A stretch of DNA of 64,000 nt, taken from contig CAMUXE010000006.1 of the NCBI GenBank assembly GCA_947164605.1, positions 1 through 64,000 of the forward strand. Reading direction: 5' to 3'. The position numbers and the translations under genes are program-made. Under the pieces are notes generated by a model that did not search any database, was not told the origin of the DNA, and saw nothing but the letters and a program-made list of their open reading frames with translations. Of the stretch, positions 43,801 to 53,052 are shown one piece after another (positions within the stretch are counted from its first letter, which is position 1; every line of letters begins with the position of its first letter). The DNA comes from an uncultured Lachnospiraceae bacterium (GTDB taxonomy: Bacteria > Bacillota > Clostridia > Lachnospirales > Lachnospiraceae).

Positions 43801-44739
43801 ATGGATGACAAGAAAATAGTTGTTGCTCTCGGCCGTAACGCATTCGGAGAGACTTTTCACGAGCAACAGGAAAATGTTAAAAAAGCCGCTGTAGCTATAG
43901 CAGACTTGGTAGAAGCAAAGTATCGTGTAGTAATCACACACAGCAATGGACCTCAGATTGGTATGATTCAGACAGCTATGACTGAGTATGCCAGATTAGA
44001 TCCAGAAGATCGTACTGTAGCTCCTATGTCAGTTTGTGGCGCTATGAGCCAGGGTTATATAGGCTACGACCTCCAGAATGCAATCCGTGAGGAATTGCTT
44101 AACAGGGGTATTTATAAGACAGTATCTACAATCATCACTCAGGTCAGAGTTGATCCTTTCGATATCGCATTCAGCGAGCCAAGCAAGATTATCGGCAGAG
44201 TTATGACAAAGGAAGAAGCTAAGGCTGAAGAGAACAAGGGCAATTATGTAATTGAAGAAGAGCCTGGCAAGTTCCGCAGAATCATTGCTTCACCTATGCC
44301 AATTGACATCTATGAAATCGATGCAATCAAGGCCTTACTCGATGCAGATCAGGTTGTAATCGCCGCAGGCGGCGGTGGAATCCCAGTACTTCAGCAGTCT
44401 TCACACTTAAAGGGTGCAAGTGCAATCATAGAGAAGGACTACACAGCAGCAACACTTGCTGACAGAATTGGTGCTGACACTCTTCTCTTCCTCACAGCTT
44501 ACGACAAGCTCACAATCGGTAAGGGAACAGATGATGAGAAGCAGTTCGATACTGTATCAGCACTTGATCTTCACGATTATATCAAGCAGGGTCACTTCCC
44601 AGCTAAGACTACCTTCCCTAAGGTTGATGCTTCAATCCGTTTTGTGGCAGCTGACAATAACCGTCGCGCTGTTATCTCTAACTTGGATAAGGCTAAAGAG
44701 AGTCTTGACGGCAAGAACGGAACTACAATCACAGCTTAA
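43801..44739 (+). CDS. arcC: Carbamate kinase
   Basis: Protein of 312 residues with the amino-acid kinase fold: VALGRNAFG start, THSNGPQIG, MSQGYIGYDLQNA, AAGGGGIPVL and AAKTTFPKVDASIRF-like end. Makes ATP from carbamoyl phosphate or runs in reverse. No arginine deiminase or ornithine carbamoyltransferase gene is adjacent, so it stands alone. TTGGAG precedes the ATG. Confidence 0.95.
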   Translation: MDDKKIVVALGRNAFGETFHEQQENVKKAAVAIADLVEAKYRVVITHSNGPQIGMIQTAMTEYARLDPEDRTVAPMSVCGAMSQGYIGYDLQNAIREELLNRGIYKTVSTIITQVRVDPFDIAFSEPSKIIGRVMTKEEAKAEENKGNYVIEEEPGKFRRIIASPMPIDIYEIDAIKALLDADQVVIAAGGGGIPVLQQSSHLKGASAIIEKDYTAATLADRIGADTLLFLTAYDKLTIGKGTDDEKQFDTVSALDLHDYIKQGHFPAKTTFPKVDASIRFVAADNNRRAVISNLDKAKESLDGKNGTTITA

Positions 44740-44795
44740 TTGCTCAAATGATCTATTGATCTTTGGCTCAAAGGCTTAATAAATTCAATTAAAAA

Positions 44796-44850
44796 GGCAT
44801 GCCAAGCCAGTTGATATGTTAAAACACATATTCTACTGACCTGACATGCC
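44796..44850. terminator. Bidirectional terminator between arcC and the TtcA-like gene
   Basis: GGCATG/CATGCC outer arms plus inner CAGT/ACTG and ATATGT/ACATAT arms. Plus side ends TTTATTT; minus side has five Ts. Confidence 0.8.
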
Positions 44851-44883
44851 TTTATTTAATTTAAATTTGCTTATTAGAGCTTA

Positions 44884-46059
44884 TCAATAACCCCAGTCCT
44901 CATCATCGTACTTTTCAAGAAAACTGTGTCTTTGACCATTAAGCTTATAGCCCAAGGTTTTGTTTAGGACCACATTTTCCTGGGATCTGAAGATATTTTT
45001 CTCAACACAAGGATTAGTCTCCTTCAGCTTAGCTATGAGCATCTTGGTCTCCAAGCGCTTAGAGCCAGAATCTCCATTGGCCCTGCATGTTGTGCAGGTA
45101 TCTGTAAACTTGCAGGCACACTGTATAAAGTGTAGTCCATTGTAATCCCTGAAGTGCTTTATATCATCCTCTCTGACATAATACATAGGTCTGATAAGCT
45201 CCATCCCCTCAAAGTTCGTGCTGTGAAGCTTAGGCATCATGGCCTGATACTGGCCAGAGTAGAGCATACCCATAAGAATAGTCTCAATCACATCATCAAA
45301 GTGGTGGCCAAGAGCAATCTTATTGCAGCCATATTCCTTGGCCTTGCTGTAGAGATGACCTCTTCTCATCCTGGCACAGAGGTAACATGGACTCTTTTCG
45401 ACCTCATATACCGAGTCAAATATGTCTGATTCAAATATATGGACTGGTATGCCGAGAAGTTTTGCATTGTTCTCAATAACTCTGCGATTCTGTTCATTAT
45501 AGCCCGGGTCCATTACAATGAACTCAAGCTCAAAAGGAATCTTATTATGTCTCTTCAACTCCTGAAAGAGCTTAGCCATCAACATAGAATCCTTGCCGCC
45601 TGAGATGCAGACAGCAATCTTATCTCCCGGCTTAACAAGCTCATAATCATTGATAGCCTTGACGAAAGGCACAAATATGTCCTTTCTAAATTTCTTTCTC
45701 AGACTCTTTTCAATATTTTCCCTTGTCTCCTCATCATTGGCCAATCTGAGGGCATTGTAGGCAACAAACTTTCCGTAGCCTCCCAGCAGATTATAGGCAT
45801 CATAGCCCTCCTCATTGAGTTTAAGGGCCACGTCCTCACTCAGTCTGCCATACTTACATATAACGACAAGTTTGCTGTTTTTAGGAATTCTATCTCTAGC
45901 CCCCTGCATAAGGGCATCATAAACTATATGTATAGAGCCTGGTATAGAGTCATGGTTGTAATCATCTTCATCCCTGACATCAAGAATTATATAATCCTCC
46001 CTTGGCATTTTATCAAGCTCTTCTACGCTGATTTCCTTAAATTCATCACTTTGCATCAT
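44884..46059 (-). CDS. Rhodanese-TtcA-like fusion (PP-loop tRNA thiolation protein)
   Basis: Protein of 391 residues. Residues 1-105 are a rhodanese domain (LDVRDEDDYNHDSIPGSIHI, active Cys in VICKYGR). The rest is a TtcA-like ATP pyrophosphatase: SGGKDS PP-loop, CYLCARMRRG with the CxxC of the iron-sulphur cluster, and TDTCTTCR near the end. Rhodanese likely hands sulphur to a tRNA 2-thiolating centre. Start ATG at 46059 lies in the tail of the small Cys-rich gene, with a GGAAGG site further back than usual. Confidence 0.85.
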   Translation of the reverse strand: MMQSDEFKEISVEELDKMPREDYIILDVRDEDDYNHDSIPGSIHIVYDALMQGARDRIPKNSKLVVICKYGRLSEDVALKLNEEGYDAYNLLGGYGKFVAYNALRLANDEETRENIEKSLRKKFRKDIFVPFVKAINDYELVKPGDKIAVCISGGKDSMLMAKLFQELKRHNKIPFELEFIVMDPGYNEQNRRVIENNAKLLGIPVHIFESDIFDSVYEVEKSPCYLCARMRRGHLYSKAKEYGCNKIALGHHFDDVIETILMGMLYSGQYQAMMPKLHSTNFEGMELIRPMYYVREDDIKHFRDYNGLHFIQCACKFTDTCTTCRANGDSGSKRLETKMLIAKLKETNPCVEKNIFRSQENVVLNKTLGYKLNGQRHSFLEKYDDEDWGY

Positions 46060-46210
46060 CACAGTTTCTATTCCTTCCGCATGAGGCGCAGTTGCCGTTA
46101 CAACCTGTATTGCTATCATGTATATTCTTATTTCTAAAGTAAGTAGCAAGAACATAAAGTCCAAGCACAAGTATAAGGAGCGCAGCTCCAACTAAAATTT
46201 TTAAAATCAT
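46046..46210 (-). CDS. Small Cys-rich single-helix membrane protein
   Basis: Protein of 54 residues: one membrane helix (LVGAALLILVLGLYVLA) and tail NGNCASCGRNRNC with CxxxC/CxxC pairs, like FeoB-associated Cys-rich proteins. GAGAGG lies 6 bases before the ATG at 46210. Overlaps the TtcA-like start, so translation is coupled. May bind iron-sulphur or metal near the membrane; that is inference. Confidence 0.7.
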   Translation of the reverse strand: MILKILVGAALLILVLGLYVLATYFRNKNIHDSNTGCNGNCASCGRNRNCDDAK

Positions 46211-46231
46211 ATATACCTCTCTTCTTTTTAC

Positions 46232-46260
46232 TTGATAGGGGCTCAATCATGCTTTATTAT
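46232..46260 (+). promoter_or_regulatory. Sigma-A promoter of the asparaginase gene
   Basis: TTGATA, 17 bases, TATTAT, about 52 bases upstream of the ATG at 46313. Confidence 0.75.
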
Positions 46261-46312
46261 AGATATGGACGTTTTACCCTTACAGATTAATTAAGCTATG
46301 AAAGAATAAAAT

Positions 46313-47380
46313 ATGAAAATATTAAATATCTATACTGGCGGCACCATATCATCTGCTTTCAATACAGATGGTGTCATTAGTGTAAAAGAAAACCAAACTT
46401 CCAAAATCATAGATTTATACCGAGATTTTGCAAGAAATAGTGACTTCGATGATTCCTCAGATATAGAATTCTGTGAACTTTCCCCTTACACCATCTTGAG
46501 CGAAAATTTAAGCTCAAGCTACCTCTTAAAACTGATTGAATGCCTGAAAGAATCCCTTAAGGATTCAAGTCTAGACGGCATAATTATAGCTCATGGAACC
46601 GATACATTACAATACACAGCTTCAATCCTTAGCTATATTTTCTGTAATGCAAGGATTCCTATAGTTCTTGTCAGTGCAGATTTTGTCATGGATGACCCCA
46701 GGTCCAATGCTATTATAAACTTCACAAGCGCTGTCAATTTCATACGCGATTGCCATGCCAAAAACATAATAAATTTTGAGGATATAAAACTCTCTGGCGG
46801 AGTTTTTGTCAGCTACTGTAATGTCAGCGGTTATCCTACAATCCACCTAGGCTCTAGGCTTTCAAATCCAGTACTTTTGAGTGCCGACCTAGACAGCGTT
46901 TTAGAATCTGAACTATGTATATATACAGGTCATAAATTCAAGCTCAATCCTAACTGTTCACTAAAAAATATGGAGCCCCTTCCACTAGACATAGAAAATA
47001 TAAGGCTTTGTGAGACGAGTGATTCTGTCTTGAGATTGCGTCCATATCCAGGTTTTAGCTATGATCTCATATCAGATACATATCTTGACAGGGTTAAAGT
47101 CGTCCTTCATGAGACTTTCCACGCCGGCACCTGCGCTATAAGCCCTGATTTCATAGCATTTACCCAAAAGTGCAAGGCAAGAAATATACCAATCTATATA
47201 TCCGGTCTCAACAAGCACGAAAAGGTCTATGAGACATCTGCCCGCTACCAGGAGTTATCAGTTGAGGTTCTAGAGCCATCTTCTACAATTGGAGCCTACT
47301 GCAAACTTTGGCTGGCCCTGAGCAATGATCTTGATATCAGAGAAGTAATGAGAACATGCTACAGTTCTGACTGGGTCTGA
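46313..47380 (+). CDS. Type I L-asparaginase
   Basis: Protein of 355 residues. TGGTI near residue 8 and AHGTDT near 98 carry the two catalytic threonines; no signal peptide, so cytoplasmic AnsA-type. Hydrolyses asparagine to aspartate and ammonia. Alone, with its own promoter and no aspartase or transporter adjacent. The ribosome-binding site is weak (GAAAGAAT). Could also act in other amide hydrolysis. Confidence 0.85.
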   Translation: MKILNIYTGGTISSAFNTDGVISVKENQTSKIIDLYRDFARNSDFDDSSDIEFCELSPYTILSENLSSSYLLKLIECLKESLKDSSLDGIIIAHGTDTLQYTASILSYIFCNARIPIVLVSADFVMDDPRSNAIINFTSAVNFIRDCHAKNIINFEDIKLSGGVFVSYCNVSGYPTIHLGSRLSNPVLLSADLDSVLESELCIYTGHKFKLNPNCSLKNMEPLPLDIENIRLCETSDSVLRLRPYPGFSYDLISDTYLDRVKVVLHETFHAGTCAISPDFIAFTQKCKARNIPIYISGLNKHEKVYETSARYQELSVEVLEPSSTIGAYCKLWLALSNDLDIREVMRTCYSSDWV

Positions 47381-47442
47381 CAATTCGCCAGCAAAACAAA
47401 AGCTTATGACTTTAGTCCTTTGAGACCTTCCTAATATAAAGA

Positions 47443-47475
47443 TATAATAAAAAACTCCCCTATATATGTGGGGAG
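47443..47475. terminator. Left half of a terminator split by the insertion
   Basis: TATAATAAAAAACTCCCC then TATATATGT then GGGGAG: a 6-bp hairpin with T run on the minus strand only. Its plus-strand T run is missing here but is found at 50653-50663, next to another GGGGAG. Confidence 0.7.
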
Positions 47476-47507
47476 CCGTACAGAATTTTTCCGACCACTA
47501 ACTGATT

Positions 47508-47613
47508 ATTCCGCACTCAGGAAAACATCAATTCGCCGGAAGGAAAACATCGATACGCGGCAAGGAAAATGCCAATTCGCGTAAGGAACGTAGTAATTCG
47601 CCAGAGGAACGCC
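47508..47613. repeat. Five degenerate 21-23-bp repeats at the left arm of the insert
   Basis: Units starting ATTCGCCGGAAGGAAAACAT and variants begin at 47508, 47531, 47553, 47575 and 47596. No spacers, so not CRISPR. AATTCGCCAG also occurs at 47382, just outside the insert. Confidence 0.6.
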
Positions 47614-47620
47614 TCTCGTA

Positions 47621-47689
47621 TATAGCATAGGGAAAAGCTCGATTTTTCAATCAGAAGTTCCTGAAAGACGACCGCCAGCCTATGCTATA
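47621..47689. other. Large inverted repeat, possible structured RNA or recombination site
   Basis: TATAGCATAGG (47621-47631) pairs perfectly with CCTATGCTATA (47679-47689) around a 47-base loop. Together with smaller hairpins before and after it makes the left arm of the insert highly structured. No gene lies in 47476-48053. Confidence 0.4.
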
Positions 47690-47776
47690 AGTCCGCCTGC
47701 GGATGCTGTTCCCGACGATGAAGTCGATCGATTAAAACCACGCAATAGCGCGGTTTGCGGGGCTCACGAAACTGGG

Positions 47777-47796
47777 TTGGCCCCAATTTGGCCCCA
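47777..47796. repeat. TTGGCCCCA direct repeat pair
   Basis: Two TTGGCCCCA copies, 11 bases apart, near the inner edge of the left arm. Layout resembles the GGGCACCA pair at 15136-15155. Confidence 0.45.
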
Positions 47797-47837
47797 CAAA
47801 AACAACAGTTGCAGAAAAGGACCCTATGTAGAATTAT

Positions 47838-47874
47838 AAAGAGCTGAGACAAGTTATGTTTGTCTCAGCTCTTT
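47838..47874 (+). terminator. Strong hairpin terminator in the insert
   Basis: A 15-bp stem AAAGAGCTGAGACAA with a GTTATGT loop, then TTTT and a later T run. No intact gene lies just upstream on the plus strand, so it may be a remnant of a lost integrase gene. Confidence 0.65.
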
Positions 47875-48015
47875 TGGTTGTTTTTTCTATGCAGCATTTT
47901 CCAAAACAGATTTTTTAGAAACGTTATTCTTTACAATTTTGTTTCTTGTGACCTTGTAAATAAATATGCCGCCATGTAATTATCAAGCTGCGAGAAAGCT
48001 TCCTTATCAAATAAA

Positions 48016-48049
48016 AAGCGGTACCTGATTTTAACACCAAGTGCCGCTT
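48016..48049 (-). terminator. Terminator of the HD-GYP gene
   Basis: AAGCGG/CCGCTT arms five bases past the stop codon; minus strand continues TTTTTATTTG. Confidence 0.6.
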
Positions 48050-48053
48050 GCTT

Positions 48054-49388
48054 TTACACATCATACACATCGTACTGCTGTAACTGATAATCTGTATCTC
48101 TGTCTATAAGACCCAGCATTATCTCTGCAAATTTGGGGTCAAACTGTGTGCCTTTGCCCTTTTCGATCTCCGACCTTACTACCTCCTGCGGCAGCGCATC
48201 ACGGTAACTCCTTTTAGATGTCATGGCATCGTAAGCGTCCGCAACCGCTATTATCCTTGCTATCTCGGGAATATCCTCGCCTTTTAGTCCCTCGGGGTAG
48301 CCTTTGCCGTCATAGCACTCATGGTGGAAGTGTGCGCCAATGCTTATAAAGGGAGCAATATCTATCTTTTTAAGTATCCCTGCACCGATAGCAGGGTGAG
48401 TTTTTATTACCGCAAACTCCTCATCGGTCAGCCTGCCGTCCTTATTTATTATATTGTCCGGAATGCCTATTTTGCCGACATCGTGCAGAAGCCCCGCAAG
48501 GTAAATGTCACGGCACTCGCTGTCGGTCTTGCCGTACACCTCGGCTATCATTTCCGAATATTCCGCTACACGCCTTGAATGACCGTGAGTGTATTTGTCC
48601 TTTGCGTCTATTGCCGATGCCAGTGCCAAAGCCGACTGCATCACCATGCGATGCATATTCTTCTGCTCCTGAACAAGCAGTTCCTTTTCTCTTTCGTGTG
48701 CGGCATTAAGCTCCTGCCCGTTCCTGATTATCTCAATAAGCCTTAACGCCACGGTAAGGGCGGCGATAGCAAGATTAGTGATCGAAATGCCATAGAAGAA
48801 AAGCTGTAAGAAAGCCGCAAGGAGAGGAACTGACGCAAAAACAAGAAGTGTTATGAGCATCATCCTGCCAAAGCTCTTACGGTACCGGACAACTACCGTT
48901 ACTGCGATCAGCCATACTATCAGAGGTATTACCGCACTTATGATATATCCGTCAGAACGCTGATATCTGTTTTGGGCATCAAATGTGTAATACAGCCCCT
49001 TAAACTGTGATATTATCAGAAGCAGGACACCGACAAAGACAAGTATCTCATTGATTCTGAGCCTGAGAGGTATCTTTTTGCCGTCCTGATTGGTCTTGAT
49101 GAAGTCGGTAAGATACCAATTGAAGGAATGGATTATCATCAGCGGACAGAGGAAGGTCACAAAATTGCATATCCTTACCATGTGATATCCCAGTTCGCTC
49201 TCATCGCCCCTGTATATGTAGGCGTAGCGGTCTGATATCATGAGCAGGGTCGCAAATATGCCCATGATAAGCAGCGACACTTTTTTGACCCTTGATGTTT
49301 TTGATACCAGTCCGCAGAGAGTGACCGTAAAGCAGACTCCCGCAAGTACCAGCATAATGTTCAGTTGGTGTGCTCTTAAAAACTCCAT
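48054..49388 (-). CDS. HD-GYP domain c-di-GMP phosphodiesterase-like membrane protein
   Basis: Protein of 444 residues. Residues 1-215 hold about seven membrane helices. A short coiled linker (ELNAAHEREKELLVQEQKN region) leads to the HD-GYP domain: HSRRVAEYS, HDVGKIG, HHECYDGKGYPEGL, and DAYDAMTSKRSY. HD-GYP enzymes open c-di-GMP to pGpG or GMP. Codons are more GC-rich than in flanking genes. It lies in the insert, downstream of the broken phosphatase gene. Confidence 0.85.
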   Translation of the reverse strand: MEFLRAHQLNIMLVLAGVCFTVTLCGLVSKTSRVKKVSLLIMGIFATLLMISDRYAYIYRGDESELGYHMVRICNFVTFLCPLMIIHSFNWYLTDFIKTNQDGKKIPLRLRINEILVFVGVLLLIISQFKGLYYTFDAQNRYQRSDGYIISAVIPLIVWLIAVTVVVRYRKSFGRMMLITLLVFASVPLLAAFLQLFFYGISITNLAIAALTVALRLIEIIRNGQELNAAHEREKELLVQEQKNMHRMVMQSALALASAIDAKDKYTHGHSRRVAEYSEMIAEVYGKTDSECRDIYLAGLLHDVGKIGIPDNIINKDGRLTDEEFAVIKTHPAIGAGILKKIDIAPFISIGAHFHHECYDGKGYPEGLKGEDIPEIARIIAVADAYDAMTSKRSYRDALPQEVVRSEIEKGKGTQFDPKFAEIMLGLIDRDTDYQLQQYDVYDV

Positions 49389-49419
49389 AATATTATTTCC
49401 TTCATCTGCCGACAGTCTG

Positions 49420-50159
49420 TTATCTCATTGTGATGCTCAGCATAGTCAGGTCGTCAAACTGCTCCGCTTCGCCGACGAACTCATCGACGGCAGACTTGAC
49501 ATTTTCAAGAAGTGTCTTCGGGTCGGAGGTGCTGCTGTTGTTCAGCACCGCAAGAAGCCTGTCTGTGCCAAAGAGTTCGTTCGCTGCATTGGTGGCTTCA
49601 GCAACACCATCGGTATACAGGAACAGATTATCGGGTATTCATGCCCCGCATTTGCGGCGGTCAGCCTGCCTGTGGATATCTCAAGGCCCCCAAACCATAC
49701 TGTCACAAACATTTCAAGCTCATTGTTCCTGCATATCTGAGCATTGGTCTGCTCGAGTACCTTTGAAGGACTGCTGCCCGTCATAGCATAATTCTTGACC
49801 AAGATCTTAGATGCCATCATAAACAGCGCCGCGGGGATGCCCTTGCCGGAAACATCAGCCATTACCAAGCCGAGGTGATCGCTGTCGATAAGGAAGAAGT
49901 CATAGAAATCTCCGCCGACTTCCTTTGCGGGAGTCATTGTCGCATAAATATCAAACTCCGTACGCTTGGGGAATGGCGGGAAGATATTCGGGAGCATCGA
50001 TGCCTGTATCTTTGTGGCAAGATCAAGCTCTGTGCCGATGCGCTCACGCTCGGCGGTAACATTTTTCAGATTGGTCATATATGAAGTCACACCGTCGGCA
50101 AGGCTTTTTACGTTGTCCGCAAGCAAACGCAGACGCAGGGCTTTTTTGTTGTCAAGCAC
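49420..50159 (-). pseudogene. RsbU/SpoIIE-type PP2C phosphatase with internal deletion and frameshift
   Basis: First frame encodes the start of a PPM phosphatase of the SpoIIE group: KIQASMLPNIFP, AKEVGGDFYDFF, DVSGKGIPAALFM, FVTVWFGGLEISTG, AANAGHEYP. In the family about 40 residues follow before the LFLYTDGV motif. Here DNLFLYTDGVAEATN follows at once in another frame and runs to ITMR stop at 49420. So about 110-130 bases are lost near 49638, with a frameshift. The N-terminal sensor is also absent; GTG start at 50159. Probably inactive. Confidence 0.8.
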
Positions 50160-50430
50160 GTTATTATTTAGTTATACACTATTTCCCGCAAAAATGCAAT
50201 AGGAATAAAAAATATATTATAACTACTTATATTATAGCCGTTTTCCTTATCAATCATTATCCAGGTTTTCTGAACTTTCACATAGATATGTAGTTTTTTA
50301 CGCAACATCAATACAGATCAAATGATCTTTCAACTATAGAACACGGAGCAGATATAGATGACCGCCTCGACAAACTGCTTCATGACCTGATAACTCATAA
50401 GGAATATATTGATTTTCTGATAGAGAGCAG

Positions 50431-50586
50431 ATGCACGAGCTTATTGAGCGCATCGAAGTTCACGCGTCCGACAAATCGAGCGGTCACAGGCAGCAGAAGG
50501 TGGACATCTATTTCAGGTTCAGAGTCGCAATCGCCTCGGTGGTGCTTGACAGGAGGGATTACGACAAAAGGAAAAAGGCTACGTAG
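50431..50586 (+). pseudogene. C-terminal fragment of a large serine recombinase
   Basis: HELIERIEVHASDKSSGHRQ then QKVDIYFRF is the DUF4368-like tail of TnpX-type recombinases, about 50 codons long. A further stretch at 50337-50430 (DDRLDKLLHDLITHKEY) is in another frame and may be part of the same gene. Catalytic domain missing. The CGTAGA/TCTACG hairpin at 50582-50597 followed by T5 could be its terminator. Confidence 0.7.
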
Positions 50587-50646
50587 AGCGTTCTACGCAA
50601 CCTTTTTGATTGAGATTTAAAACTTCTTTACGGATACCCGTACAGA

Positions 50647-50664
50647 GGGGAGTTTTTATTATAG
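50647..50664. terminator. Right half of the split terminator
   Basis: GGGGAGTTTTTATTATA is the reverse complement of 47443-47460 with one A fewer, directly after the second CCGTACAGA. It lies 21 bases past the XRE stop. Confidence 0.7.
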
Positions 50665-50684
50665 TCACATCATTATTCAGATAA

Positions 50685-50999
50685 TCAATCGAACCAAACT
50701 CTGAGTGTAGAGATAATCTTCTCCTTATCATCTGGGCTGAGCTTCTGTACTATCTGCATAATCTCGTTGTCAAGTGCTGTATTCTCATAAGCCTTATCAA
50801 CACTACCTGCAAGATAATCAAGTGAAACACCTGTGAGGTTAGCATAATAAGAAAGCATTCTAAGAGTCATAAGATTTCTACCATTTTCAACGTTACTGAT
50901 ATAACCTGGTGTAACATCTAATGCCTTAGCAACATCTTCCTGTGTAAGTCCCTGCTCAATTCTTAACTTTTTTACCTTTGCGCCTAAATCGTTATCCAT
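50685..50999 (-). CDS. XRE-family HTH regulator
   Basis: Protein of 104 residues. HTH at 6-60 (IEQGLTQEDVAKALDVTPGY, then ISNVENGR), C-terminal helix with DNEIMQIVQKLSPDDKEKII and a final WFD. A close paralogue is truncated at 88-351. GGAGG lies 9 bases before the ATG. It has its own promoter overlapped by a perfect palindrome, so it most likely represses itself. Confidence 0.9.
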   Translation of the reverse strand: MDNDLGAKVKKLRIEQGLTQEDVAKALDVTPGYISNVENGRNLMTLRMLSYYANLTGVSLDYLAGSVDKAYENTALDNEIMQIVQKLSPDDKEKIISTLRVWFD

Positions 51000-51096
51000 A
51001 ACTTAAATCCTCCATATCTTGTTTTGTGGTAAAAACCACTGATAAGATCAGACCTACTAAGAATAAATCACTTTATTCTGCACTCTGTCTTTTTGT

Positions 51097-51137
51097 CTTG
51101 ATGTAATTATATTACATCAAGAATGTATCTTTGTAAA
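51097..51137 (-). promoter_or_regulatory. Promoter and 25-bp palindromic operator of the XRE gene
   Basis: Minus strand: TTTACA (51137-51132), 17 bases, TAATAT (51114-51109). CTTGATGTAAT-TAT-ATTACATCAAG (51097-51121) is a perfect palindrome with 11-bp arms centred on the -10 box. GTGGT/ACCAC at 51026-51039 forms a second small hairpin in the leader. Confidence 0.7.
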
Positions 51138-51222
51138 ATAAAATGAACATAAATTATAACATATTGACTTTATAATTTATTTAATTAAAACCTTGAAATT
51201 CAATATTCTTCTAATAAATGAA

Positions 51223-53052
51223 TTATTTTCTGTTAGCTCTGTATCTAGCAGTTGAATCAAGGATCTTCTTTCTAAGTCTTAAGTGATCTGGAGTGATCTC
51301 AAGCAACTCATCTGTATCAATGTAGTCAAGTGCCTGCTCAAGGCTTAAGATCTTAGGTGGTGTGAGACGGAGTGCATCATCAGCACCAGATGAACGAGTG
51401 TTAGTAAGGTGTTTTGCCTTACATACATTTACCTCAATATCCTCTGTTCTTGGGTTCTCACCAACGATCATACCAGCATATACTTCCTCACCAGCACTGA
51501 TGAAGAGAGTACCTCTCTCCTGAGCATTGAAAAGACCATATGTGAGAGCTGTACCAGCCTCAAATGCGATAAGAGCACCATTTTTACGGTAGCTGATATC
51601 ACCCTTATACTCCTCATAACCCTCAAGTGATGTATTGATAATTCCATTACCCTTAGTATCTGTCATGAACTCACCACGGTAACCGATAAGTCCTCTTGAA
51701 GGGATTGAGAACTGAAGTCTTGTATATCCACCATTGATAGGTGTCATTCCAAGCAACTCACCCTTTCTCTGGCTAAGCTTCTGAATTACGCTACCAGAAA
51801 ACTCTTCTGGAACATCGATATAAGCAAGTTCCATAGGCTCAAGCTTCTTTCCTCTCTCATCTGTGTGATAGAGAACCTCTGCCTTACTTACTGCGAACTC
51901 ATAGCCTTCACGTCTCATATTCTCTATAAGAACTGAAAGATGAAGCTCACCACGGCCTGAAACCTTATATGAATTCTCAACACCAGGAGTTTCCTCAACT
52001 CTCAAGCTGACATCAGTATTGAGCTCACGGAAGAGACGATCGCGAAGGTGTCTAGATGTTACAAACTTACCCTCACGTCCAGCAAGTGGGCTATCGTTAA
52101 CCATGAAATCCATAGAGAGTGTTGGCTCAGAAATCTTCTGGAACGGGATAGCAATAGGGTTATCTATAGAGGCAAGTGTATCACCGATCTTTAAGTCATC
52201 AATACCAGATACAGCTATGATATCACCCATATATGCCTCATCAACAGCAACCTTGTTAAGACCTCTGTATGTGTAGAGCTTTGTGATACGAACTCTCTTG
52301 TGTACTGACTCATCGTGATGGTTTACAATCATAACTTCCTGGTTAACCTTAAGGCTACCATTGTCAATCTTACCTACACCGATACGACCTACGAAATCAT
52401 TGTAATCAATTGTAGAGATAAGCATCTGTGGATCTGCATCCCTGTCACCTTCTGGTGCTGGAATATTCTTGATAATAGCCTCGAAAAGTGGCTTCATATC
52501 AACTCTCTCATCATCAAGATCTGCAACGGCAAATCCAGACTTAGCTGATGCAAAGATGAATGGGCAATCAAGCTGATCCTCGTTAGCATCCAAATCTATA
52601 AAGAGCTCAAGAATTTCGTCAATAACCTCCTCAGGTCTAGCCTCAGGTCTATCAATCTTGTTGATACATACGATTACTGAGAGCTCCATATCAAGAGCCT
52701 TCTGAAGAACGAATTTTGTCTGTGGCATAACGCCTTCAAAGGCGTCAACTACGAGTACAACACCGTTAACCATCTTAAGAACTCGCTCAACCTCACCACC
52801 AAAATCGGCATGTCCAGGAGTATCTATGATATTAATTTTTACATCATTGTAGCTGATAGCAGTATTCTTTGAAAGAATAGTGATACCACGCTCACGCTCG
52901 ATATCGTTGGAGTCCATGACTCTCTCTTCAACTTCCTCGTTGGCACGGAAAGTTCCGCTCTGCTTAAGGAGCTGATCTACAAGAGTAGTCTTACCATGAT
53001 CGACATGGGCGATAATGGCGATATTTCTTATATCTTCTCTTTTGGTCTTCAT
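51223..53052 (-). CDS. typA: Translational GTPase TypA/BipA
   Basis: Protein of 609 residues. GTPase: [29 protein letters not shown]; then EF-G-like domains II, III and V and the BipA tail ([13 protein letters not shown]). Binds ribosomes and helps large-subunit assembly or stress translation. No terminator seen before the next gene's promoter. The only gene of this group in the window. Confidence 0.96.
   Translation of the reverse strand: MKTKREDIRNIAIIAHVDHGKTTLVDQLLKQSGTFRANEEVEERVMDSNDIERERGITILSKNTAISYNDVKINIIDTPGHADFGGEVERVLKMVNGVVLVVDAFEGVMPQTKFVLQKALDMELSVIVCINKIDRPEARPEEVIDEILELFIDLDANEDQLDCPFIFASAKSGFAVADLDDERVDMKPLFEAIIKNIPAPEGDRDADPQMLISTIDYNDFVGRIGVGKIDNGSLKVNQEVMIVNHHDESVHKRVRITKLYTYRGLNKVAVDEAYMGDIIAVSGIDDLKIGDTLASIDNPIAIPFQKISEPTLSMDFMVNDSPLAGREGKFVTSRHLRDRLFRELNTDVSLRVEETPGVENSYKVSGRGELHLSVLIENMRREGYEFAVSKAEVLYHTDERGKKLEPMELAYIDVPEEFSGSVIQKLSQRKGELLGMTPINGGYTRLQFSIPSRGLIGYRGEFMTDTKGNGIINTSLEGYEEYKGDISYRKNGALIAFEAGTALTYGLFNAQERGTLFISAGEEVYAGMIVGENPRTEDIEVNVCKAKHLTNTRSSGADDALRLTPPKILSLEQALDYIDTDELLEITPDHLRLRKKILDSTARYRANRK

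Larger units (their letters stand above)
47476..50646. mobile_element. Inserted foreign segment of 3.2 kb with 9-bp direct repeats at its ends
   Basis: Starts and ends with CCGTACAGA (47476-47484 and 50638-50646) and is flanked on both sides by GGGGAG. Removing it plus one GGGGAG restores a near-perfect 17-bp terminator stem with T runs on both strands between the convergent asparaginase and XRE genes. The inside uses clearly more GC-rich codons and holds an HD-GYP gene, a broken phosphatase and a serine-recombinase tail. No intact transposase, so it is likely immobile. The exact ends are inference from the repeats. Confidence 0.6.

Noticed and set aside
47508..47613. CRISPR array
   Set aside because: The units are adjacent without unique spacers and vary inside; there are no cas genes.
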